The notes under the pieces are model-generated. The model ran no database searches, was not told the origin of the DNA, and worked only from the letters and a program-made list of their open reading frames with translations. Shown piece by piece: positions 25,170-33,868 of a DNA stretch of 64,000 nt. This DNA comes from Paenirhizobium selenitireducens ATCC BAA-1503 (GTDB lineage: Bacteria > Pseudomonadota > Alphaproteobacteria > Rhizobiales > Rhizobiaceae). The translations under genes and the position numbers were made by a program. How positions within the stretch are numbered: the first letter of the stretch is position 1; the number at the start of each line of letters is the position of its first letter. Location: contig NZ_JAEG01000006.1 in assembly GCF_000518785.1 (NCBI RefSeq), positions 372,001-436,000 on the forward strand. The letters run 5' to 3'.

Positions 25170-28155
25170 GGATACGGCCCCCTTCCTTGTCAAAGAATAC
25201 GGTATCGGTCACCTCGACCGCGATGGTCTTGTCCTTCATCGGCAGGTAGAGCGTTTCGCCCATACGCGCCCGACCGCCAACCAGCGTGGCGATCGCGATC
25301 GACCGGCCGAGATTTTCCGACCAGTAGGACGAGGTGACGTGACCGAGCATGGTCATCGGCTTCGGCTGGTTCGGATCGGCGACGATCTGGCCGCCCTCCT
25401 CCAGAACCTCGTTCGGGTTCTTGGTCAACAGGCCGACGAGTTGCTTGCGCCCTTCCTTGACCAGGTCCGGACGCTTCAGGCCGCGGATGCCGACGAAGTC
25501 CTTTTTCTTCTTCGACACGGCCCAGCCGTAGCCGGCATCATCCGGGGTCAGGGTGCCGTCGGTGTCCTGACCGACGATGATGTAGCCCTTCTCGGCGCGC
25601 AGCACGTGCATGGTCTCGGTGCCGTAGAGGCAAGCGCCGAGGCTTTCGGCGCGTTCCCAGATCTTCTGGAAGACATCAGCGCCGAAATCGGCCGGTACGT
25701 TGACTTCGAAGCCGAGCTCGCCGGTGAACGACACGCGGAACAGTCGGGTCGGCACACCGCAGAACTTGCCTTCGGCCACGCTCATGTGCGGGAAGGCTTC
25801 GTTCGAGATGTCGATGCCCTCGACGAAGGGCGCGATGATGTCACGGGCCTTCGGTCCCTGGACGGCAATGACCGCCCACTGCTCGCTCGACGAGGTGAGC
25901 CACACCTTGAGATGCGGGAATTCCGTCTGCAGATAGTCTTCCATGTGGTTGAGGACGCGCGGCGCGCCGCCCGTCGTCGTCGTCACGTGGAAGCGATCCT
26001 CGGCCAGGCGACCGACAACGCCGTCGTCATAGACGAAGCCGTCGTCGCGGGTCATGATGCCGTAGCGGCACTTGCCGGGCTTCAGCGTGTCCCAGGCATT
26101 GGTGTACATGAGGTTGAGGAACTCGGCCGCATCCGGGCCAACCACTTCGATCTTGCCGAGCGTCGAGGCATTGAACACCCCGGCGGCCTCGCGCACCGTC
26201 TTGCATTCGCGGTTGACCGCCGCATGCATGTCCTCGCCGGGACGCGGATAGTACCAGGCGCGCTTCCAGTTGCCGACATCCTCGAACGCCGCGCCGAGCG
26301 AAGCCTCATAGGCATGCATCGGAGTCTTGCGGGTCGGATCGAACAGCTCGCCGCGCGAGTGGTTGATCAGTGTGCCGAAGGTCACCGGCGTATAGGGCGC
26401 GCGGAAGGTGGTGAGACCCACCTTGGGGATCTCCTTGCCGAGCATTTCCGCGGCGATCGCCAGGCCGTGCATGTTGGAGAGCTTGCCCTGGTCGGAGGCC
26501 ATGCCATTGGTGGTGAAGCGCTTGATATGCTCGATCGAGTGCATGCCCTCGCGCACAGCCAGACGGATGTCCTTGGCGCAGACGTCGTGCTGGAAGTCGA
26601 TGAAGGCCTTGACGCTGGTGTCGCGCCCTGCCCCTTCGGCCGCACCGATCATGCCGCCGGTCCAGTTGAAGACATTGACGCCGGTCGGCGCCGACGAAAC
26701 GGAGCCGGCCGCGCCGGCTTCCTTCGCCATCCGGGCGCCGGCTGCAAAGGCTTCGTCGATGATCGACTGCAGGTCGTCGGTGCCGTTGCAGGTGCCGACG
26801 CAGATGCTGTCCTGGGCATAGACGTCCGGCAGGAAGCGATCGTTGGCGGCGTCGAACTTCAACTTGCCGCGCGATTGCGAGAACAGATGAACGGACGGCG
26901 TCCAGCCGGCCGACACGATCAGCGCGTCGACCTCGATCTTGCGGGCGCTGCCGCTGCCGTTGCGCTTCACCGTCATCGAGCGGATGCGCAGGCGACCGGC
27001 CGTATCGGTGACGGAATGGCCGACCAGCACTTCGATGCCGAGCGAGCGGGCCTGGGCCAGCACCTTCTCGCCGGGCTTTTCGCGGCAATCGACGATCGCC
27101 GGAATGCTGATGCCGGCGCGCTTCAGGTCGAAGGCTGCCTCATAGGCCGAGTCATGGGCGGTATAGACACCGACCTTGGCTCCGACGGCGACGCCGAAAT
27201 GGTTGAGATAGGTGCGCGCCGCGGACGCCAGCATGATGCCCGGCCGGTCGTTGTTGGCGAACACCATGTGGCGCTCGATCGAACCGGTGGCGAGTACGAC
27301 CTTTTTGGTGCGGACCTGCCAAAGCCGTTCGCGCGGCAGGTTCTTGGCGGGCTTGGCCATGTGGTCGGTGACGCGTTCGGCGAGGCCGACGAAATTGTGG
27401 TTGTAGTAGCCGAAGGCCGTGGTGCGGGACAGGACCCGCACATTCGGCATGGCGGAAAGGCGCGCGGCCGTGGCCTGCGCCCAGTCATAGCCGTTCTGGC
27501 CGTCGATGGTTGCGCCGGTATCGTAATGGAAGGCACCGCCCAGTTCCGGCTGTTCGTCGCAGAGGATAACCTCGGCGCCGGTCTCGGCTGCGGCAAGTGC
27601 TGCGGCAAGACCTGCCGCACCGCCGCCGACGACGAGAACGTCGCAATGGGCATAACGGCTGGAATAGTGATCCGGATCTTCTTCCTTCGGCGCGACGCCA
27701 AGGCCGGCGGCGCGACGGATGAAGGGTTCGTAGACCGAGTGCCAGAAGGACTTCGGCCACATGAAGGTCTTGTAGTAGAAGCCTGCGGCGAAAAAGGGCG
27801 AGAAGAAGTCGTTGACCTCGCCGATGTCGAACGACAGCGACGGCCAGCGGTTCTGCGTCTCGACCTTCATGCCGTCGAACACTTCCTGCACGGTGGCGCG
27901 CACGTTCGGCTGGCGCCGGGCGGCATCGCGCGACACGTCGAGCAGCGCGTTCGGCTCTTCCGGACCGGCGGTCAGGATGCCGCGCGGACGGTGGTACTTG
28001 AACGACCGGCCGGCCAGATGCAGGCCGTTGGCCAGCATGGCGGAGGCAACGGTATCGCCCTCGTAGGCGGTGATGCTGCGGCCGTCGATGGTGAACCGGG
28101 CGGTGCGGGCCGGCGTCAGGCGACCCTTCCCGGGGATACGATTGGCGCCGCTCAT
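25162..28155 (-). CDS. soxA: Sarcosine oxidase alpha subunit
   Basis: 997-residue catalytic alpha subunit, normal length. An N-terminal 2Fe-2S-like domain without cluster ligands (residues 1-100) precedes the NAD-binding Rossmann motif VLVVGGGAAGLAAAL (173-187); the second half is the GcvT/T-protein-like folate domain ending with SPQ-type GLLTKNPNEVLEEGGQ. The folate domain captures the methyl group of sarcosine as methylene-tetrahydrofolate. Overlaps soxD by 4 bases upstream and soxG by 8 downstream. Confidence 0.96.
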   Translation of the reverse strand: MSGANRIPGKGRLTPARTARFTIDGRSITAYEGDTVASAMLANGLHLAGRSFKYHRPRGILTAGPEEPNALLDVSRDAARRQPNVRATVQEVFDGMKVETQNRWPSLSFDIGEVNDFFSPFFAAGFYYKTFMWPKSFWHSVYEPFIRRAAGLGVAPKEEDPDHYSSRYAHCDVLVVGGGAAGLAAALAAAETGAEVILCDEQPELGGAFHYDTGATIDGQNGYDWAQATAARLSAMPNVRVLSRTTAFGYYNHNFVGLAERVTDHMAKPAKNLPRERLWQVRTKKVVLATGSIERHMVFANNDRPGIMLASAARTYLNHFGVAVGAKVGVYTAHDSAYEAAFDLKRAGISIPAIVDCREKPGEKVLAQARSLGIEVLVGHSVTDTAGRLRIRSMTVKRNGSGSARKIEVDALIVSAGWTPSVHLFSQSRGKLKFDAANDRFLPDVYAQDSICVGTCNGTDDLQSIIDEAFAAGARMAKEAGAAGSVSSAPTGVNVFNWTGGMIGAAEGAGRDTSVKAFIDFQHDVCAKDIRLAVREGMHSIEHIKRFTTNGMASDQGKLSNMHGLAIAAEMLGKEIPKVGLTTFRAPYTPVTFGTLINHSRGELFDPTRKTPMHAYEASLGAAFEDVGNWKRAWYYPRPGEDMHAAVNRECKTVREAAGVFNASTLGKIEVVGPDAAEFLNLMYTNAWDTLKPGKCRYGIMTRDDGFVYDDGVVGRLAEDRFHVTTTTGGAPRVLNHMEDYLQTEFPHLKVWLTSSSEQWAVIAVQGPKARDIIAPFVEGIDISNEAFPHMSVAEGKFCGVPTRLFRVSFTGELGFEVNVPADFGADVFQKIWERAESLGACLYGTETMHVLRAEKGYIIVGQDTDGTLTPDDAGYGWAVSKKKKDFVGIRGLKRPDLVKEGRKQLVGLLTKNPNEVLEEGGQIVADPNQPKPMTMLGHVTSSYWSENLGRSIAIATLVGGRARMGETLYLPMKDKTIAVEVTDTVFFDKEGGRIHG

Positions 28156-28472
28156 TTCGACGCTCCCTTCTCGAGTGCGTTCGGGAGGAAGGCCGTGACA
28201 TCCGCCTTCGGCTCGCCGGCCTTGTAGGTCAAGTGGATCTTGTCGCTGACGGAATCGCGCACCGCGTTGAAGAAGCGGCCGCAGCCATGCATGTGGCGCC
28301 AGCGTTCGAAGATGAGGCCCTTCGGATTGTCGCGCAGGAAGAAGTAGTCCGCGAACTCTTCATCCGTGATGTCGGCAATGTTGGACGGGCGGGCGATATG
28401 CGCCTCGCCGGCGGCGCGGAATTCGAGCTCGGAACGCTCTTCCTCGCAATAGGGGCATTTGATCAGCAGCAT
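28152..28472 (-). CDS. soxD: Sarcosine oxidase delta subunit
   Basis: 106-residue delta subunit that binds zinc and stabilises the complex. Zinc ligands are visible: Cys6 and Cys9 (KCPYCEEERSELEF) and the HMHGCGRFFN segment (His60/His62, Cys64). Length matches the family (about 90-110). It lies 19 bases after soxB and overlaps soxA by ATGA. Confidence 0.95.
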   Translation of the reverse strand: MLLIKCPYCEEERSELEFRAAGEAHIARPSNIADITDEEFADYFFLRDNPKGLIFERWRHMHGCGRFFNAVRDSVSDKIHLTYKAGEPKADVTAFLPNALEKGASK

Positions 28473-28491
28473 GATGAACGTCCTTTGAGGA

Positions 28492-29745
28492 TCAGTGCGC
28501 CACGGCGGCAGCTGCCGCCTCGTCGATCAGGCGACCGGTGCGGAACCGGTCGAGGGTGAGGCCCGCCGCCAGGCGGTGTGGCTCGCCCTTGGCGATCAGG
28601 TGTGCGAAGAGGTTGGCCGAGCCGGGCGTCGCCTTGAAGCCGCCGGTTCCCCAGCCCGCGTTGACGAACAGGTTCGGCACCGGCGTGATGCCCTGGATCG
28701 GCGAACGGTCCGACGTGTTGTCGGTGATCCCGCCCCACTGGCGCATCATCTTGACGCGGCGGAACATCGGGAACAGCTCGCAGATGGCATCGAGCGTATG
28801 CGTGATGATCTGCAGGCCGCCGGTCTGCGAGTACGAATTGTACTGGTCCGTACCGGCGCCGATGACGAATTCGCCCTTGTCCGACTGCGAGATATAGGCG
28901 TGCACCGTGTTCGACATCACGACGCAGGGGAAGATCGGCTTCATCGGCTCGGACACCAGCGCCTGGAGAGGCGTCGAATGCAGCGGCAGGCGGACGTCCG
29001 CCATGCCCATGACGACCGAATTGTGGCCCGAGGCCGATACGCCGACCTTCTTCGCACCGATGAAGCCGCGATTCGTCTCGACGCCCGTCACCTCACCGTT
29101 CGGGCCGCGGCGGATGCCGGTGACTTCGGTGTTCTGGATGATGTGAACGCCGCGATCAGAAGCCGCGCGCGCATAGCCCCAGGCGACCGCGTCATGGCGG
29201 GCCGTGCCGCCACGCCGCTGCAGGGCCGCGCCGTTGATCGGGTAGCGGGCCGTCTTGGCGATGTCGAGCGGCGGGCAGAAGCCCTTGGCCTGCTCGGGCG
29301 TCAGCCACTCATTGTCGATGCCATAGAGATTGTTGGCATTGATATGGCGCTTGAACGACTGCTGGTCGTGCACATTGTGCGACAGCATCATCACGCCGCG
29401 CGGCGAGTACATGACGTTGTAGTTGAGATCCTGGCTCAAGCCTTCCCACAGCTTCAGGGAATGCTCGTAAATGTCCATGCTCTCTTCATAGAGGTAGTTG
29501 GACCGGATGATCGTCGTGTTGCGGCCCGTATTGCCGCCACCGATCCAGCCCTTCTCGATCACGGCGACATTGGTGATGCCGTGTTCCTTGGCCAGATAAT
29601 AGGCCGCGCCGAGGCCGTGGCCGCCGCCGCCGATGATGATCACGTCATAAGCCTGACGCGGCTCGGGGGAGACCCACTGGGCTTCCCAGCCCTTGTGAGC
29701 TCTGAGCGCCTCGCGGGCTACGGCAAAAACCGAATATTTGCGCAT
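28492..29745 (-). CDS. soxB: Sarcosine oxidase beta subunit
   Basis: 417-residue flavoprotein subunit that oxidises sarcosine. The FAD-binding Rossmann motif is YDVIIIGGGGHGLGAAYYLA (33-52), followed by EKGWIGGGNTGRNTTIIRSN; the family also carries covalent FMN between the alpha and beta subunits. Length is standard (405-420). First gene of the soxBDAG operon, the order found in Sinorhizobium and Rhizobium, where it serves growth on glycine betaine and choline breakdown products. Its promoter must lie in the 302 bases shared with rpsU. Confidence 0.96.
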   Translation of the reverse strand: MRKYSVFAVAREALRAHKGWEAQWVSPEPRQAYDVIIIGGGGHGLGAAYYLAKEHGITNVAVIEKGWIGGGNTGRNTTIIRSNYLYEESMDIYEHSLKLWEGLSQDLNYNVMYSPRGVMMLSHNVHDQQSFKRHINANNLYGIDNEWLTPEQAKGFCPPLDIAKTARYPINGAALQRRGGTARHDAVAWGYARAASDRGVHIIQNTEVTGIRRGPNGEVTGVETNRGFIGAKKVGVSASGHNSVVMGMADVRLPLHSTPLQALVSEPMKPIFPCVVMSNTVHAYISQSDKGEFVIGAGTDQYNSYSQTGGLQIITHTLDAICELFPMFRRVKMMRQWGGITDNTSDRSPIQGITPVPNLFVNAGWGTGGFKATPGSANLFAHLIAKGEPHRLAAGLTLDRFRTGRLIDEAAAAAVAH

Positions 29746-30047
29746 TCGCCTCTAACTCCTGTAGTTAAGGCAATTGGATAGGCTAGCATCAGTGGCAGAT
29801 CCATATGCGTCACGACCGCCCTTTTGCGACGTACCGACATCCGTCTTTCGACACGCCATCGCTAGCCGCATCTCAGGACGAAAATTCTTGCCGCAAACGC
29901 CTGCGCCATATGGACTTCGCAGAGGCAATCTGTTATCTGGCCTCCCTAATCGCAGGGCCCAGGCCCTCGTGAAAGCATTGCCTTTTATTCCGCTGACGGC
30001 CTGACTTTAGCGGGATTGCAACTCAAAACCAAAGGAACGGGATAAAC
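29746..30047. other. Divergent intergenic region soxB / rpsU
   Basis: 302 bases between divergently read soxB and rpsU. It must contain both promoters. A short open frame at 29774-30004 has no ribosome site and no coding bias. No repeat or clear operator was seen. AAAGGAAC at 30031-30038 serves as the rpsU ribosome site. Confidence 0.6.
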
Positions 30048-30281
30048 GTGCAGGTACTAGTCCGCGACAACAACGTTGACCAGGCGCTCCGCGCGCTCAA
30101 GAAGAAGATGCAGCGCGAAGGCATCTTCCGCGAAATGAAGATGCGCGACTACTACGAAAAGCCGTCGCAGAAGCGTGCACGCGAAAAGGCTGAAGCGGTT
30201 CGCCGCGTTCGCAAGCTGGCTCGCAAGCGCATGCAGCGCGAAGGTCTGATCGCTGCGCCTCCGGCACGCGTCGCCCGCTGA
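30048..30281 (+). CDS. rpsU: Small ribosomal subunit protein bS21
   Basis: 77-residue, strongly basic protein of the 30S platform that helps select mRNA starts. The sequence [20 protein letters not shown] and the [16 protein letters not shown] region are typical of alphaproteobacterial S21. It begins with GTG at 30048, supported by AAAGGAAC ten bases upstream; no in-frame ATG would give a plausible protein. A strong terminator follows at 30317. Confidence 0.96.
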   Translation: MQVLVRDNNVDQALRALKKKMQREGIFREMKMRDYYEKPSQKRAREKAEAVRRVRKLARKRMQREGLIAAPPARVAR

Positions 30282-30316
30282 TCTGTCGTTTTTTCGACGT
30301 TTTCCGATGTTCTAAG

Positions 30317-30348
30317 GGCGGGGGCGATCGTTTCGCCGCCGCCTTTTC
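30317..30348 (+). terminator. Rho-independent terminator of rpsU
   Basis: GGCGGGGGCGA (30317-30327) pairs with TCGCCGCCGCC (30333-30343) with one mismatch, loop TCGTT, followed by TTTT. Confidence 0.8.
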
Positions 30349-30417
30349 CTATATACTCAACATCGCTGCCGTTCGGTCCCTCGGCGGCGGCCAGACCGCC
30401 GGACAAATTGGCCCGCC

Positions 30418-31284
30418 ATGATTGATCATACGCTCTTCCAGACATCCAGGATCTCTGTCGCCGGCACCCGCCGCCTTGCAGGCATGGTCGCGGTCGCCGC
30501 GCTCATCGGCCTCGCCGGATGCCAGTCGATCGAAACCTCGGACACGATTCGCATCGACCGGGAACAGGGGTCTGATGAGAACATCGCGTCGCTGTCGTCG
30601 GTCATCGCCGCCAACCCGCGGGATCCGGAAGGCTACAACGTCCGCGGCTCCGCCTATGGCCGGGCCGGCCAGTTCAACAAGGCGCTGGACGATTTCAACA
30701 CCGCCCTGCAGCTCAATCCGAACTTCTACCAGGCCTATGCCAACCGCGCGCTCGTCTACCGCAACATGGGCAAGCCGGTCGAAGCCGCCAAGGATTACAA
30801 CGCAGCACTCCGCCTGAACGCCAATTACGACGTCGCCTATATCGGCCGCGGCAATATCTACCGACAGGCCGGCCGGATCGACGAAGCCTTTGGCGATTTC
30901 AATCGCGCCATCCAGCTCGACACCACCGACGGACGCGCCTACCACAATCGCGGCCTGATCTATCAGCTGCGCGGCCAGCACGACAAGGCGATCGACGACT
31001 TCTCGAAGGCCATCTCGCTCTCGCCGAGCGCGCCAGAGCCGTATAACGGTCGCGGCGTATCCTACGTCGCCCTGAACGACGACGAGAACGCGTTCGCCGA
31101 CTTCAACCACGCCATCGAGCTCAACGGCAAGATCGCCGAGTCCTGGGCCAACCAGGCGCTGATCTACGAGCGTCGCGGCGACAAGGCCCGTGCCGCGAAG
31201 TCGTACTCGCACGCCCTCGGCCTCGACCCCAAGTATCTGCCCGCGCAGCAAGGTCTCGCCCGCACACGCGGCGGCGGCGCCTGA
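30418..31284 (+). CDS. TPR-repeat lipoprotein, NlpI-like
   Basis: 288-residue exported protein. A signal peptide with lipobox LAGC places the lipidated cysteine at residue 35, so the mature protein is probably membrane-anchored in the envelope. From about 60 to 280 there are six or seven tetratricopeptide repeats (for example GYNVRGSAYGRAGQFNKALD, AYANRALVYRNMGKPVEAAK), a protein-protein scaffold. NlpI-like proteins regulate peptidoglycan hydrolase turnover; that role here is inference. A GC-rich hairpin with T run follows at 31319. Confidence 0.88.
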   Translation: MIDHTLFQTSRISVAGTRRLAGMVAVAALIGLAGCQSIETSDTIRIDREQGSDENIASLSSVIAANPRDPEGYNVRGSAYGRAGQFNKALDDFNTALQLNPNFYQAYANRALVYRNMGKPVEAAKDYNAALRLNANYDVAYIGRGNIYRQAGRIDEAFGDFNRAIQLDTTDGRAYHNRGLIYQLRGQHDKAIDDFSKAISLSPSAPEPYNGRGVSYVALNDDENAFADFNHAIELNGKIAESWANQALIYERRGDKARAAKSYSHALGLDPKYLPAQQGLARTRGGGA

Positions 31285-31318
31285 TCAGGCGCACGAAAGC
31301 CGGAAAATCCAAATGAAG

Positions 31319-31342
31319 AGCCGGCCACGCGCCGGCTTTTTC
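31319..31342 (+). terminator. Rho-independent terminator of TPR lipoprotein gene
   Basis: AGCCGGC (31319-31325), loop CACGC, GCCGGCT (31331-31337) then four T. Confidence 0.85.
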
Positions 31343-31386
31343 TTGCCCTTGCCTGCCGGGCCAACGGCGCAGAGGCGGCGACGCAG

Positions 31387-32217
31387 TCAGCCCCGCTTTC
31401 CGAAGATGAGCCGCAACGGCCGTCTTCTGGCTTCCTGGCACAGGCTGGAGAACACGGCAGCCATGGATGCGCCCACCAACCCGCCGGCAATGATCAGCAA
31501 CAGGCTGGCAAGGGCAAAGCCGATCGCAGCGGTGGCAAAGCCGCAAAGCGCAGTCAACAGCACCGACAGCGGCCAGCGCGCGGTTTCATCCAGCGGCAAC
31601 ACGACCGCAGCCCCGGCCAGCATCGCAGCCGAGGAACTCAACCAGAATGCCAACGGGACGTTCGTGACAAGAAAGACGGTGGCCATCAACACGATTGCCG
31701 CCGCGAGAGCGACCTGCATGGAGCGCACCCAGTGCGACGACAGCCGTAATTGGCGCTCCGGCCAGAGGCGTTGCAGGAAGAGGGCGCCGCCACCGCCCAG
31801 CACGAGCGAACCGGCGATCGCCGCGATCATCGCCGCACCAATACGTTCGAGCTCACCGGGCGCCATGTGGGAGTTCCAGAACGAGGCATTGGTGCCGGTC
31901 GCGGCGAAGGAGAGAAGCAGCGCGACGAGACCGTAGAGAACCAGAAAGCCGGTGAGCGCCAGCGGGATACGCGCAACCGACACGCCGATCGCGGCCCCGG
32001 CACCCAGGGTGCCGCCGACGCCGAGGGCAAGCACGACAAGCAGGAGGTTGCCGAAGGACGGCTGGGCGGCAAGAATCGCGGCCAGCGCCGCGAAAGCCAG
32101 GCCGCATGCCAAAGGGGGAACGATCGCGTGCAGCGGATGCCCCTTGGCGCCACGCACGGCAGCGAGCACGAGAAGCACGATAGCGCCGAGATCGCAGATG
32201 ACGGAAAGACCCTGCAT
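31387..32217 (-). CDS. PntB-like membrane protein lacking the NADP(H)-binding domain
   Basis: 276-residue polytopic membrane protein with about eight hydrophobic helices. The C-terminal segment LIIAGGLVGASMAAVFSSL and the closing RPLRLIFGKRG align with LIITGALVGSSGAILSYIM and the SVILGGFG region of proton-translocating transhydrogenase subunit beta (PntB). Full PntB is about 460 residues and continues into NADP-binding domain III; this protein stops cleanly where that domain should begin. The start at 32217 is chosen because the longer frame runs through the neighbouring gene in another frame. Together with the next two genes it forms a pnt-like set without nucleotide-binding parts. It may be a proton channel or a relic. 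Confidence 0.65.
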   Translation of the reverse strand: MQGLSVICDLGAIVLLVLAAVRGAKGHPLHAIVPPLACGLAFAALAAILAAQPSFGNLLLVVLALGVGGTLGAGAAIGVSVARIPLALTGFLVLYGLVALLLSFAATGTNASFWNSHMAPGELERIGAAMIAAIAGSLVLGGGGALFLQRLWPERQLRLSSHWVRSMQVALAAAIVLMATVFLVTNVPLAFWLSSSAAMLAGAAVVLPLDETARWPLSVLLTALCGFATAAIGFALASLLLIIAGGLVGASMAAVFSSLCQEARRRPLRLIFGKRG

Positions 32218-32225
32218 GGCCGGCC

Positions 32226-32525
32226 CTACGGATCGCGGCGCGTCACGGCGGTAATCCGCCGGAAGGCGATCAGAAGGCCGGCGACCACGCCGGCCGAGGC
32301 CAGGAGCAATGCCGCAAACGACAGGCTGCGCGCCTCGCCGGGCGGGAGCATGGCCACGGACTGGATCGCCCCGCTCGAGATCACGCCGGCAACAAGCCCG
32401 GCGATCAACACGAATGACTGGCGATGCCCCCGCAAGCTGCGCGATACCATCAACCAGCCGGCGCAAACCGCCAGCACGAACACGGCCAGTCTAAAGAAAA
32501 ACGGATCGGATGCGGCGGCGAACAT
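32226..32525 (-). CDS. PntAb-like small membrane protein
   Basis: 99-residue protein with three or four membrane helices. DPFFFRLAVFVLAVCAGW at 6-23 closely follows the DPFVFRLAIFVLAIFVGYY start of rhizobial PntAb (the membrane part of transhydrogenase alpha), and LLLASAGVVAGLLIAFRRI matches its last helix, but the central conserved polar residues are changed. ATG 32525 has GGGGAAGGGC about 10 bases upstream; a TTG at 32558 overlapping the previous stop is the alternative. It lies 8 bases before the PntB-like gene. No PntAa (NAD-binding) gene is present nearby. Confidence 0.6.
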   Translation of the reverse strand: MFAAASDPFFFRLAVFVLAVCAGWLMVSRSLRGHRQSFVLIAGLVAGVISSGAIQSVAMLPPGEARSLSFAALLLASAGVVAGLLIAFRRITAVTRRDP

Positions 32526-32554
32526 GCTTGCGCCCTTCCCCAGCCGCCTGGCGA

Positions 32555-32779
32555 TCAACGCATCATGAAGACGCCGGCGACCGTCAGTACGACGAGAACG
32601 ATCAGACCACCGAAGAAACCAGCGCCGCCGAAGAAACCGGCTGCCATGGCGAGCATCAGCGCAACGAGGAAGACGGTGCTGTACTTGGTTGCGGAGATGA
32701 AGAGACCATAGGTCTTCTCATGCTCGTTGTAGTTCATCGATGCACCGGTTTCGACCGGACCGCTGTGGTGTTCGCTCAT
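32555..32779 (-). CDS. aa3-type cytochrome c oxidase subunit IV-like protein
   Basis: 74-residue protein recognised as the bacterial CoxIV family from MSEHHSGP and the YNEHEKTYGLFISATKYSTV motif, with a membrane helix next. Unlike one-helix CoxIV it has a second hydrophobic stretch with GFFGGAGFFGG. This longer type is often encoded just ahead of the transhydrogenase genes in rhizobia, which supports reading the next two genes as pnt-derived. AAGGGGAGA lies about 8 bases before the start. Confidence 0.75.
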   Translation of the reverse strand: MSEHHSGPVETGASMNYNEHEKTYGLFISATKYSTVFLVALMLAMAAGFFGGAGFFGGLIVLVVLTVAGVFMMR

Positions 32780-32913
32780 GATCTGTCTCCCCTTGGGCCC
32801 ACCGCATCACGCCTGTGGCGGGCCGCCGACTTGAATTTCGTCAGGTGCCGAGTTGCGTCGAAGACGCCTCCCCTGTTTCCGCCTTACACAAAGCCACCGC
32901 GAAGCGCAATGGA

Positions 32914-33669
32914 TCAGAGCGGCAGATCCACTCCGAGATCCCCCGCCGGCATGTAGCGAGCGGTCGGCAGGATGGTCAGCGGCGGCAGCGTGCTCACTTC
33001 GCCGCGCGAGAACATCATGCGCCGCTCGCTCGGTGAGGAGATGAAGAAGGGGAAACGGGTCAGGAGCTTGCGCCCGACATCCTTCGTATCGGTCGCCATC
33101 AGGGTAAGGTCGATATTGTATTTGCCGCAGTTCCGGGTCGGCGGCACGATGGTCTGGGCATAGAAGACGCGCTTGTAGAAGGCGGCGTGCTGCGGGCTGA
33201 CGAGCTGGAGCACGCGGTCTGTGTCAAAATAGGCCGCCGCCATGATGGCGATCCGCAAGGTGAGGTAAGGAATGGCCGGCATTTCCTTCATGATCGCCGG
33301 ATCTGCGGCAAAGCGGACTGGATCGATCAGGGACATGCCGGCATCGAGGAACGCGTCGATCTCCGCCGGGAAGATGTCCCGCGACGAGCTCACCCGGTGG
33401 TCCGGCGTGACATGGTGCATGCGCACCGTGCTGATGAGTTGCTCATCGTAGTAGACGCCGAACACATAGGCCTGGGGATCGAAGTCGACGTCGTCGATCA
33501 GCTGCGTACCGCTGAGCGGCAGGATGTCGGCCATCTTGTAGGCCTTGTAGCGGATGCGCGCGACCTCCTCCATGTCCTCGCTGCTCTCGACCCGGCGGTA
33601 CTCGACATGGTCGAGAATTTCCATGAGCTTTGCCGAGAAGCTCTCAGTGACCGAGGTGTGAAGGTTCAT
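32914..33669 (-). CDS. FeeM/LuxI-like N-acyltransferase (GNAT-type fold)
   Basis: 251-residue soluble protein resembling N-acyl amino acid synthase FeeM and, more distantly, LuxI autoinducer synthases. Visible family features are RYKAY near residue 41, the acidic DDVDFDPQAYVFGVY segment, STVRMHH, DIFPAEIDAFLDAG and LIDPVRFA, in the order expected for the acyl-ACP-using fold. Such enzymes transfer a fatty acyl chain from acyl-ACP to an amino acid; substrate here is unknown. The gene is preceded by two CtrA-like boxes and lies downstream of, and in the same direction as, a c-di-GMP enzyme gene. Confidence 0.65.
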   Translation of the reverse strand: MNLHTSVTESFSAKLMEILDHVEYRRVESSEDMEEVARIRYKAYKMADILPLSGTQLIDDVDFDPQAYVFGVYYDEQLISTVRMHHVTPDHRVSSSRDIFPAEIDAFLDAGMSLIDPVRFAADPAIMKEMPAIPYLTLRIAIMAAAYFDTDRVLQLVSPQHAAFYKRVFYAQTIVPPTRNCGKYNIDLTLMATDTKDVGRKLLTRFPFFISSPSERRMMFSRGEVSTLPPLTILPTARYMPAGDLGVDLPL

Positions 33670-33683
33670 CCGATTTCTCGCGG

Positions 33684-33698
33684 TTTACGTTTCGTTAA
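33684..33698. promoter_or_regulatory. CtrA-like box 1
   Basis: TTTA-N7-TTAA at 33684-33698 (spacer CGTTTCG), one base from the alphaproteobacterial cell-cycle regulator consensus TTAA-N7-TTAA. It lies 15 bases upstream of the acyltransferase start. Confidence 0.4.
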
Positions 33699-33754
33699 CC
33701 AACACTAGCAATCCCCGAGGGGTTGCGCAGTTGCGAAATCTTGTACTGCGACCA

Positions 33755-33769
33755 TTTACCGTTCGTTAA
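33755..33769. promoter_or_regulatory. CtrA-like box 2
   Basis: TTTA-N7-TTAA at 33755-33769 (spacer CCGTTCG), followed by GGTTAAC. Same near-consensus form and similar spacer as the first box, 71 bases away. Confidence 0.4.
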
Positions 33770-33868
33770 GGTTAACAAATGCTTAGAAAACATGGTTAAC
33801 CGAGAGTTGCAATGGAATATGCACCCTCTAAATGCAGGGGATTTTAGAGTTGGAGATTTTCTGGGACG

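Noticed and set aside
24922..28227. 1101-codon plus-strand open frame over soxA
   Set aside because: Shadow; soxA on the minus strand has full FAD/NAD and folate domain motifs and correct operon spacing.
29774..30004. Possible 76-residue gene between soxB and rpsU
   Set aside because: No ribosome site and random composition in a promoter region.
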